This document shows positions 39,749 to 49,812 of a stretch of DNA of 64,000 bases, piece after piece (the first letter of the stretch is position 1; the number at the start of each line of letters is the position of its first letter). The translations under genes and the position numbers were made by a program. Location of the stretch: the NCBI GenBank assembly GCA_030141605.1, contig JAQGDQ010000687.1, positions 1 to 64,000 of the forward strand. The letters run 5' to 3'. Source of the stretch: Tubiluchus corallicola. Taxonomy: Eukaryota > Priapulida > Priapulimorpha > Priapulimorphida > Tubiluchidae. The notes under the pieces are model-generated. The model searched no databases. It had not been told where the DNA came from and saw only the letters and a list, made by a program, of their open reading frames with translations.

Positions 39749-39926
39749 TTATTTTTTTCTGTTGGTAAATACATGAAGTTTGAAAATATCCCATGCTTTT
39801 GCGTCATCCGTGTAGTTCGGATACGGTGGAGATTTATGGTTCACGTAGGTGGAAGCCAAGTTTGTGACCCGTTTTGTTTCCTTTTCTGGAGGCAAATTGG
39901 CTCTTGAGCTGCAGGGCTTACAAAAC
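39749..39926 (-). CDS. Unrecognised exon-like frame
   Basis: A minus-strand frame follows a good pyrimidine-rich acceptor (TCATCTTCATCGCTCAG, about 39,943-39,927). It reads RFCKPCSSRANLPPEKETKR, then VTNLASTYVNHKSPPYPNYT, then DDAKAWDIFKLHVF, and stops at 39,749. Alternatively it may end at a donor CAT|GTATTT before the stop. The composition is balanced and the third positions are less AT-rich than the surroundings, as in a real exon. No family recognised, and no first exon found. Confidence 0.3.
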
Positions 39927-39999
39927 CTCTGAGCGATGAAGATGACAGAATAAAGCTGTTGCAATAACTTTTAAAACGAACTAATTACAGGATAACAGA

Positions 40000-40800
40000 G
40001 AAACCTTAGAAACTTCTTGAAAGCACTTCTGAGTCTTATCACTAATGAAGCAAAAATCACCTTGGTTTCTTAGCTGTCACTTAATCATTTTCTCCTCCGA
40101 AATATCTGAGAACCTATAGGTACCTAACGTTTCGCACCAAGCTTTGTTTGTTAAGTATTATCACTGGTCATCCTGGTGTTTAAACCTGTCTATTGACAGT
40201 CGATAGTATACTTATTGCGATTAGAATTTGCTGTTGTTGCCCCGTGATAGGTGAAACTTTAAATTGTTACCAGCAAAACATTGGCATGTTCCTGCGTACT
40301 AAAGTCCTGTATTCCTAATTAATACAAATATCTAAAATATTGACATTTTCAGATTACTAGGCACGATTTGTAGTAAAAAGCAACTATTAACCCCAGGCAT
40401 GTATGCAGTGAAGTTATAAAGCACTGCGCACTACATTAATTTAGTAGTTGATTTTCTAGTCTTCCATGTGAACGTAGGTGCCCATGTAAACCCTGTCTGT
40501 TAGCAGACCGAAAGACTTCAATGTCGACAGACTTGATTGGCAGAAGTAGCTATCCAGTTCCCTCTTTCTTTTAACGCTATTTTTACTTATCTAAGGGATG
40601 AACATCTTGCTATCACAAATGATAATCAATGAAGATAAAAAGCACAATGCCTAGATGCATTAAGCGTCTAGGAGCAGCAAGATCAGCAAGATGCAGCATG
40701 CTCTTTGTGACTACTCAGCTCCTTTTCAATTCACCTGGGGTTTTCTGCTTCTGCTATTTAACATATGTCCTTGGCGTGAGCAGTTAACAGCAGTGACAAT
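40000..40800. other. Stretch with no supported gene
   Basis: Contains the pyrimidine tract before the cystine-knot exon at its right end; otherwise nothing recognised. Confidence 0.4.
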
Positions 40801-40827
40801 TTACTGTTTTTTTTTGCAGTTACGTCG

Positions 40828-43800
40828 ATGGCAGAAGACAAATTATGTGCGAATGCAGTACACATAGCAAGGCTCAACATTCTACTTGCTTTTGTTGCCT
40901 TCATGTTACTACAGCTTTCAGGGGCAGATGAGATTTGCCAAGTGGAGACATATAAACAGCTTATTGAAGTCAATGGTAGAAGGGCAGATATTACAATGGG
41001 GCAGTGCGTTGCAGTGTCAAAGTTTTATATACGGTAAGAGAAAGTTTAGCTGTACAAGATATTAAATAAGTTGGAAACTACAATTGCTTGGTTTTGTCTG
41101 CGGCATCAAAGTCAAATCCACAGAAGCAATTAATTGCAAACAGTTTTCAATTTTCAACAGGAAAAATGGAAACGAAAAGTCATTAATTAAACATGGAAAT
41201 AACGGTAATTTGTAGAGAGCCAATGTAATGTCACCAGGTATAGGGAGTATTTTCAACTTCGACGCTCGGGAAAAGTGTTCGTTTGTTAGCATGCTAATAT
41301 TGTTATAAAAAGCCACATAACTTTTTTCGAAAATACCTTGTTTATATGCTGGAAAATGTGAACAGCTGATCTCTTAACTGTGAGTGAACGAGTGTAGGAG
41401 TAAGTAGGACTACAAAGAGCGCTGAGAATTACTGCGTTTTTGATGTTCGCTGTTAATTTACGCCTTGATTATAGTTAAGCTAAGAGAAATGGAAAAAGTC
41501 GGTGCTTAAAAATCCCGTGAGATAAATAATTTACGTCATCGTCTCTTGTTTCCACGAATTTGTTGAAAGGCAAATAAAGAAATAAACGTAAAATTCGTGA
41601 CGGCTTTTATGAAGGTTTATATTTAGCATTACATAACTAATAAGCAAGTTCGACTCGACTCATAATATTGGTCGAGGAAATCGGAGGAACTCACTGAATT
41701 CGAGTCTGTGGATAAAAAGTCTGGCTCTGTCAATAGATGCGAAATTTGTTCTAGTATACATATTCGTTCGCAGATTTAGGTTTAGATGTTTAGCTTTTTA
41801 AGAAAATGATGCCAATGGTACCATCTTGAATTCAAGATGTAAATCGAAAATCCGACTTTGTCAATCGATGCAGAATTCCTATTAAGTTTCATAGCGATTC
41901 ATTGCGAATTGATGGAGCAGTAGGCTTTCTTATAATGATGTTACAGCTATCGTCTTGAATTCAAGGTGGTAGATTTAAAATCTGACTCTGCCAAAGTTTC
42001 GTTGAGACTCGTTGCGAATTGGCCGAGCATTAGGCTGTTTTCGAAAATAATATTATTCGTTGCCTTGAATTCAAAATACCAGATGGAAAATCTGGTTGCG
42101 TCTTTCGATGTGGTATTCATTCTAGTATATTCATATAAAGTTTCACGACGATTCATTGCAAAATGACAGAGTTTTAGTTTTTTTCGAAAATGACGTTATT
42201 GCCGCCTTCTTGAATTCAAAAAAGGGTTCGAAAATCCGACTTTGTCACTCGATCACTTGTTCTAGCATATCCGTCTGAAGTTCATGACGATCCGAAGCAA
42301 ACTGGCGAAGCCCTACGCTTTTTCGAAATGTCATCCCAGCAACAATAACAACAACAACAAAAACAGCAAAAACATCCAGAAACGCAGTAGGGATTGGGTC
42401 GAGCGGCGCGAGCCTCGACCAACAAACGTTCTGTGTGACAAATTGAATTCAAGCGTCATTTCAAAATATCTGCTGATAGTCACATGTTAAAGCACAAGAA
42501 AAACCTTCATAAACATAAAGCTTAAAAAATTCGGCTTAAAATTTTATATTTTTACATGCTGCTTTTTACATACAGAACTTCAATCGGCAGTCACGCTGCA
42601 TAAAACATGTAAATTTAAACTCCCACGATGACCGTTAGACGCAGACATTTTGACGACAGGTCGTTTAACTAACTTTAGATAACATTGTGTAAACTTTGAA
42701 AAAATAATCAGAACATTCTTAACGCACACGTTACTAACGGAGTAAAATTTTAAATTACTGTATCTTGCCAATAAGATTAAAAATACGTTTTTGGTTAGTG
42801 AGTGGTGCACCCTGGAAGTGTGAGTCAGCGACATTTTTGCAATTAGTGAAAACATTTTAAATAATCAAAAATTTTCTTTTCTAGTTACATAAGTCTTTCC
42901 AGCAGGTAAGCGAAAAACTAAGTAATATAGATTTGCATGGAAAGTTTTTTGGGACATAATTTAACATTGGCTTTTCTTCCTCTGAGTTTACCTTTGCGTA
43001 GCGACGTCATGTAATGGCGACTTCGGTACAGTATTGCGGGAGATTTAAAATGAAGACAAATAGAAATTCTTTTCAATGCGATGAAATAAGTGCGTAAAAT
43101 TGCAGTAATGTGGTATAATTTTTTAAGGCGGTTTTTCTAAAAACTACTTCAGGTACCCCTTTGCTTGTCTTTTAAGTTATCGATTTTTTTGTTGCTTGGA
43201 AAAAGCCAACCGGTATTGTTGAGATCATGCGTCCATGTACATGACCCGTTTGCACCTACATGTTTTCTCTTGCTCCTTCTATAGTTGCCAAGAATTTTTT
43301 GTAGCTTAGTTTTAAAATACTCAATTGCTTAATTTTTGCTTAAGTATAATGCACACCTTAGTCACGTCAAAATGTGCAACAATAATCTGGAGTTATTAAT
43401 TTGTAATAATTAGTAAAAGAAAAACAAAATTGACTCATCGAGAAAAAATTAACAAAACACCACACGTCTGTAAATAATGCGTGTGAACTACTTTTTCGAT
43501 TCAAAATTATATACAATTACAAAAAGTTGCTTATGTAGACTATAGGGTTTAGTAGTTAAAGTAGCACTATAAATGCAAAATATGATTGCGTGTCATAAAG
43601 TAGTTTAGACATTTAGACATTGGACCTGCGTGTTATATCTAAATACTGACGAAAATCATACTTAGCGAATTAAATAACTCAAAGATTTAACAGAATAAGT
43701 GAACAAACTCGGGTATAATGATTTGTGTTGCGTATGGTCGCATTTTATAATTTCTTAACTAATATTTCTACGAATTGGTTTAGCTAAGCCACATAGCACG

Positions 43801-46800
43801 AAACTCGCACTGCCATTGCATTCGCAGACCTTAAAAACCTTTGACTGGACACCGAATTCAGCTCCACCGTCCTTCAATACTGAAGTTACATAAAGAAGCC
43901 AGTGTGTCGGAAATCATTTTTAAAAATGGCCGATCATGCAGTTTTGTCCCAATGATGAAAAATCTACCCAAGGTAATATTTTTTGTAGAGTGGTCCTGAA
44001 TTTATATCCATTGTCAGAAATGGGGCACATTGAGGTTTTTACGGAACTATATGCTGGCTCCAGAGCTAAGAAAACTGTATTAATTCTGACATGACGTCAC
44101 TGGCATTTCTGGTTCATTCAATAAAAAATAAAAATGCTGAATAAAGCACAAATAAAATGCTACTGTACAATTTTTCACGCTGAATTTTCACAAATTATAC
44201 GTCACCAGCATTCCAATCTACAGATTGGCAAAAACAGCGAAATGCCACAAAAATTCAGTTAAAGAAAAATTTCTTATATTTGTCATGTATTCTGTATCAT
44301 TCGGTTGTAAAATTTTAATAGCTAATATTCGTTGTTTGTATGGTCTTACATTATCCGTTATTTTTTATTACATTATGCGTTGATTTTTGTTATATTACGC
44401 GTTAATTTTTTGTTATTACATTATCGGGCGTTTATTACATTATTAGCTGTAACAAAGGTTAAGCATGGAATGGATAAACTGTATGAGAAATTCTGTTAAA
44501 CTTGACTTGCAATAGTGAGGAACATCCCCTTCAAAATAGAATAAGAAAACGCCATTCTCACGTATTCTTACAGTGCTACACCACTGGTACAAGTAACATC
44601 AATTCCGCTAGTTATTACTCTAGTTACGTCACTACATTATCGGTTAGAATTTTTGTTATTACATTACGAGTTTGTATGGTGTTACAATGTGCGCTAAATT
44701 TCGGGTTATCACAACGTGCGTTTTTCGGGGTATTACATTGTGCAATATTTTTAATACAATATAGATTAGTTATTACATAATGTGTTGATAAAAATGCTTT
44801 AGCGTTGCCTTTAAATCTCTGACCTATCGACGAATTCGTCTGGATAAAATGGCGTGATCCGTATAATCGTGATGGAAAATTATTATGTATGCGGAATTGC
44901 ACCAACCATGAACTGGAAAGAGTAAAGTCAGCTTGCTCTTCATGTTCGTCAATCGCGTCCCGAAATAATCAATCCAAAAGTTGGTTGTCGCTCGTTCTTT
45001 ATTATTTATTGTTCGAAACGCAAACAACAGTCTGCCGCCTCACAATTTATGATTTGGATAATGTTTGTAAATAACTATTAAAAAAGAATGTAAGCCCTAC
45101 TTGCCCTTCACGAATGAGCCATAGTCATTATAACCATAACAACACAAAGATTTAAATGGAATCGTACGACTAACTTTAGTTTTTTTTAATTTGATATTCC
45201 GGGCTGCTCCCGCAATAATCTCAAGATAAACGCTGTGTCGTGCGGTATGTGGCTAGTAAAGCTTCGAGGTTTTAAATTTTTTTAATGCTTTTACTCGAAA
45301 ATTATTAAAAGCACCTTCGTAATTAACGGATATGCAACTTTAATCGAGGATGCTCCAATTTTCTAGCTTATAAAATTGCGTAAAAGCGGTTTGCATTTTA
45401 ATATTCCATGAATACGGCAGAACTGATATTCATACACTACTTTTTCTCATGGCGGCGTTGCACGAAATTTTCCAGTAGCATCATATTTTAAACCGCACTT
45501 CGGATAGCACGAAGCAATATACAAATAGTGTTATTTTGTGGTGCCTCTCCATCGCGTTGTCTTCTTGTTAGTCACTGTCATGTTTTTATCTCAAGTACAC
45601 AGCTCAAGTTTTGTATAATGAACAACACTGAACATATAAACATGTGCATGTATAAATAAGCCTTTTCACAGTTCCTGCGACTCATGATGATTGTGAAAAA
45701 GTCAAAGGTTAAGTGTACCAGACAACGCATTTGTGTACGCTTGTCAACGCCTCGCAGCTCATGTTGTTGTAATAGTAACAGTTTTAACTGCTACCTAGAA
45801 CCTTACCTAGCTCTTTTTTCTTGTTCTCAAGCAAGATTCTGCTAGTAAATCGTTCTATACGCTGACTAATGCAGAATTAAGTAAAACAGTTGAAGTTATT
45901 GAACTGATGTGGAAGACGGCTTCGCTTAACACATATCTTATGTGACTGTTGTAGTTAAGACGCGCTGCTGTGGTACACTTAACATTTGACCTACAGCAAC
46001 TGCTCGTGCGCACAACGAAAGTGTGAAAATGATTATTTTGGTAGAATAACAAAGCAACAGCCATGTTTAAGGGCACCAAAGGTGGACGTTCTACTCATGA
46101 ATATTGTTGTTCGGTTGTTGTTCGTGTTTTTAAAACCGATAAATACATTGTATTTCGCTATGCTTATCGCACGTAACGAACAGTTAAATTGTTATTCGGT
46201 TTTCGAATTACGAGAAATGAACAACAACAATACTAATTTCATTGCACTTTACTGAGAGCCAACGAAGTTCTCAGTCTTGGGCTAACGGTTATGCTTTTTC
46301 TGAATGCTGATACCACTGACACAACTTGCAGATCCATATTCCTCCAGCGACGGAGAACAGTTTAAGAATTGCTCCGCGTGTTGTTGTCGCTCTAGCATTA
46401 AAAACAGCTAGGCCTGCTAACATGAATTAGTTAAAGTAGTTTAAAATTTCGTCCTCAATTTCTTAAATCACAACATAGCCGAGTTAGGTGAAACAACACA
46501 CTTCTAGCTAGTAACTGTTTTCTATATGAGAGCGTGAGAGGGCAACAAAAAAGAAAAAAAAGAAAATGTATTGGTAATTTTAAGCCTTTGTTTCTGCATT
46601 CCATTATAAAATCCTGTTTCGTTTTGCGAAAGATGTTAACTCTCTCGGAAATCGGGAAGCCTTGCGTAGAGTAGCTAATATCTTGGCAAAATGCCAATGC
46701 ACGCGATTTCTTCTGATTAGTTTTTGTCTTAAAATAAAGTGGCAACCTTTATAATTGCACTCTAATGGTACCGCGGGGGTTTTCATGCTTACACGTGTGA

Positions 46801-49800
46801 CTTGCGGGGGCAGAAAGTTATTTTTATTATAGCAATTTCACACGCACACGTTAAACAGCCAAGCAACTATAAAGGAAGATGTGTAAAAGATTCAGGCTCA
46901 GTTAGCTTCTAATGTGACTCTTATGAGCCAGGCTTCTACCTTAACAGACGTACAGTGCAATAGATAAAAGATACGTACGTAGCCTGGCTTCCATTTAACA
47001 CGACACTGCTACTTAAAACGCATCCATCACTTTTACCTTCGCAATATGGTTTCACGCAATTTACCATTGGGCATTAGTTATTATAATTCGATGCATTTCT
47101 GTTAATGTGGGTCGTACGTGCAATCTAAATATTACCGCCTGCCCAAGGCCAGTCTGTGAAGTACTGATAATGTAATTTATGTAATGTATTTGTGCCTGAA
47201 TGCCTATGTAATGAGGCTGACATAATGTCGTTTGCAAGGGCTGCGGCATCGTGACACGCGCAAATGTAAAAGTTATATTTGTCTAAAGCCGCTTTCTTGT
47301 TTGTTGTGATACCACACGGCAAAATCGCCGATTGACAAACCAATTAATTTTACAAGGAAAATGCATAAAGAAACCTGCCACGTGTTTACATTAGGGGAGT
47401 ATGGCTTTCACGCGAGTCTTATAGTAAATGTATCGACGCCTCCACAAATACCTGAAAATAGAATTATTTTTCAAAACGGCAAAATGGCACACATGCGCCG
47501 ATTACCTTTACAAGCTTGCGTAAGTCGCTTTAAAAGGCAGCCGACGTAATTAAAAATTGAGGCTTGTAGCAGTAGTTTATTGACTTATTTAAACACAATT
47601 TGCATTGCAAATATGCCAAGTAAAAAACGAAACAGTACGTCGAATGATATAATACAAGCACAGTTACAATCGCTCTGCTCATTTTTAAAAACAACGATTA
47701 ACTAGTTAGAATATGTAACTTTAATACGTTGTTGAATTTCGTGACGTTTTGAATAAGTCTTTAGGAATAGAAAGTCCCTAAAACAGTAAAATTTACATTA
47801 TAGGTGTTATTATTTACATTGAAGGTTCTTTATACGTTGCGTTAATGGATATAAATATAAGATTTCTCTCCGTAGCCTTTGCCATCTTACTGTCTATATG
47901 ATGTGTGACTGCAGGCGCATTCTAGAAAAGTCTGATGCTCATTCACTGATGCTAGCATGACAGCAGAACGTTATACTGGTAAAGCGGGATTAATTTTTAA
48001 GTACTAAGTCGGTTTTGTTTGAAACTCTGTTCCTTATTGAGGCTAATAATTTCACATACTGCATTATTTCAAACTTTTAAGTATTATTTACAGGCAAGTT
48101 GTTCAAGCCTTTTGCTAGATCGGAGTTGCAACTTTCTTGCTATTGTAAAGATAAAATCTGCAGCTTTTACTAGGTAATTATGGTACTACACATCAACTAA
48201 TTATTATTACTACATCATTATTATTATTATCATTAATTATTATCACATCAAATCATTATTACTTCAAATACTTCATTATATTTAAATATTATATCAAGTT
48301 ACAGGAACTTGCTTCTATTCGGCTTTCTCACCATTTGTAATGCCCTACATATGTAATAATTTGAAGTAATAATGATTTGAATAAAATTTGATTATCTTAA
48401 GCTTTAAAAGTGTCTGTTCGATTCTAAGTTCACAAAATGGTCGCCTTATAGTAGAAATTGTTAATTAAATAACTTTGTGTGGATTTATGGTGAAAACGAA
48501 AATTTTACACGTTAATTAACTTGTATTTTGTGTTAAAACGAGTTGCTTTGCTTTGACTAATACGTAGTAAATGAAAAATCTGTAAAAATTATGGGCTCAG
48601 CGTTGATGTGTAATACCATAATTACCTAGTAAAAGCTGCAGATTTTATCTTTACAATAGCGAGAAAGTTGCAACTCCGATCTAGCCAAAGGCTTGAACAA
48701 CTTGCCTGTGAATAATATTTAAAAGTTTGAAATAATGCACTTGTAATAGCCTTGTAATTAGCACTTGTAATAGCAAAGCTCTCTTGTGCAATACGATTAT
48801 GCAATACAATTTTAATGCACTGTAACACAATGTAAAAACTGTGCTCAAAACACAAAATTCAGCGAAATGAAACGACAGGACATGCCATGTATGCTATTCA
48901 TCAGATTATAAATTAACACAATCGAAATAAATATGGTATCAAGTTATGCTATTAACGCAAAACAAAGGGATACACCGCGAGATAAAATGAAAAATGTCAC
49001 ACTGTCTTAAAGACAAATTATCTTTACTTTAGTTATGTAAATTTCAGTTATAGTTTTGCAAGATTTTACAAAATTGAAGTGTAAATCTTTCCGCTTTTCA
49101 TTAACCAGAAAGCCAGCTATAATGTAAGCTAACAACATATCGGCGCATCGGAACGTAATGCAATGCAAAGCAATAACGCAACTGTAACATGGTACAGCAC
49201 TGTATACAATATACCACAGAATCTAGATAACAGTGCAATGCTACCTGTTATGTCGTAATAGATTACGTTACGACGTTACGTTACATGTTTTCATGTAATG
49301 TTATATTGCATCATGTTATGTTATATTGTGTTGCATTTTGTTGCGTTGTGTTGTGCTGTGTTCTGTTATGTTATGCAATGCTGTGCTGGACTATACTGTG
49401 TCATGCTATACTGTGTTATGTTATGTTGCGTTACGTTACGTTATATTATGCTGTATTACTTATATTTTGTCGTGTCATGTTATGCTATGTCATGTCGTGT
49501 CGTGTCGTGTCGTGTTCATGTCATGTCGTGTCATGTTATTTTATATATCACAGGACAATACAATATTACCCAACGTAATACAAACCATTAGAGCGCAACA
49601 CAACAAAATTATACTGAATTTTATTTCATACTGACAATGTTTGTTTCAGATCAGGAATCTCAATAAATGGGAACCGAAATGCAGACTTTTACGTGGCCAA
49701 AAGGAACTGCTGTTGTATGGTAAACAGTTATAGGATGCGCACGAGACACATAAGCAATTTAGCCGTGTCATATAAATTTATTCGCAGTTGTGCGTGTGGT

Positions 49801-49812
49801 CCCTGCTACTGA
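40828..49812 (+). CDS. Small secreted cystine-knot protein, Norrin/bursicon-like
   Basis: Two coding exons, 40,828-41,033 and 49,650-49,812, give 122 residues. Exon 1 begins at 40,820 after TTTTTTTTTGCAG, so an upstream non-coding exon is expected; its donor is ATACG|GTAAGAG. Exon 2 follows TTTGTTTCAG, and the split Arg codon CG|A keeps the frame. Residues 18-33 (ILLAFVAFMLLQLSGA) are a signal-peptide core. The mature part has C37, then TYKQLIEVNGRR, C60-VAVS, NCCCM (C89-C91) and a tail SCACGPCY with C116, C118 and C121. The tail spacing CxCxxC and the CC(C) block match Norrin closely. CTCK proteins of this size are usually secreted signals that dimerise. Against Norrin, the cysteines equal to C55, C69 and C110 are missing. 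An extra exon within the 8.6 kb intron cannot be excluded. Confidence 0.72.
41676..42420 (+). mobile_element. Tandem-repeat element, copy 1 (ends with AAC tract)
   Basis: About four monomers of 110-145 bp recur, each marked by TCTTGAATTCAA (41,824; 41,953; about 42,063; 42,208) and by TTTCGAAAATGA(T/C)GTTA and CGATTCATTGCAAA-like blocks. The array starts with GAACTCACTGAA and ends with (CAA)n followed by ACATCCAGAAACGCAGTAGG. Copy 2 at 55.29-55.89 kb has the same order and orientation. Non-autonomous elements with internal tandem repeats are known from bivalves and other invertebrates, including Helitron-like ones. I cannot name this family. Confidence 0.7.
42430..44330. other. Intron of the cystine-knot gene, nothing recognised
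   Basis: AT-rich, without a supported feature. Frames at 42.6-42.85 kb on the minus strand have no recognisable motif. Confidence 0.4.
44344..44450. repeat. Minisatellite TTACATTATGCG, block 1
   Basis: Five diverged units of 20-25 bp with the core TTACATTAT(C/G)CG followed by a T-rich spacer (GTTGATTTTTGTTA). Confidence 0.75.
44618..44786. repeat. Minisatellite TTACATTATGCG, block 2
   Basis: Six further units of the same family (TTACATTACGAG, TTACAATGTGCG, TCACAACGTGCG, TTACATTGTGCA, TTACATAATGTG) 170 bases after block 1, more diverged. Confidence 0.7.
44800..48050. other. Intron of the cystine-knot gene, nothing certain
   Basis: No supported gene. A 62-codon plus-strand frame at 47,361 with a GTAAGT at 47,525 is discussed among the rejected items. 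Confidence 0.4.
48060..48739. mobile_element. Foldback element with 138 bp terminal inverted repeats
   Basis: The arms 48,060-48,197 and 48,602-48,739 are inverted copies of equal length that I count as differing at 5 of 138 positions. The 404 bp loop has no coding capacity but holds a second, perfect 22 bp inverted repeat (48,248-48,269 and 48,359-48,380, TCAAATCATTATTACTTCAAAT). Arms begin TGCATTATTTCAAAC. No target-site duplication is evident. The high arm identity suggests recent insertion or gene conversion between arms. Superfamily unknown. It lies in the intron of the cystine-knot gene. Confidence 0.85.
49262..49545. repeat. Degenerate pentanucleotide satellite (TGTTA/TGTCG)n
   Basis: About 280 bases of TG(T/C)(T/C)(A/G)-type words: TGTTATGTTATATTGTG, CGTTACGTTACG and a cleaner TGTCGTGTCGTGTCGTG run near 49,496-49,515. 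The preceding 100 bases (49,155-49,255) and the next 60 carry the complementary CA-type words, so the strand bias flips. It ends about 100 bases before the second exon of the cystine-knot gene. Confidence 0.8.

Noticed and set aside
47361-47527. Plus-strand frame (MHKETCHVFTLGEYG...) ending at a consensus donor GC|GTAAGT, possible alternative exon of the cystine-knot gene
   Set aside because: Its end phase (0) does not fit the second exon of that gene (needs phase 2), no homology is recognised, and a 55-codon frame with a donor can arise by chance.
49285-49634. Three overlapping Cys/Val/Met-rich frames of about 100 codons
   Set aside because: They come from the pentanucleotide satellite, which is open in several frames at once.
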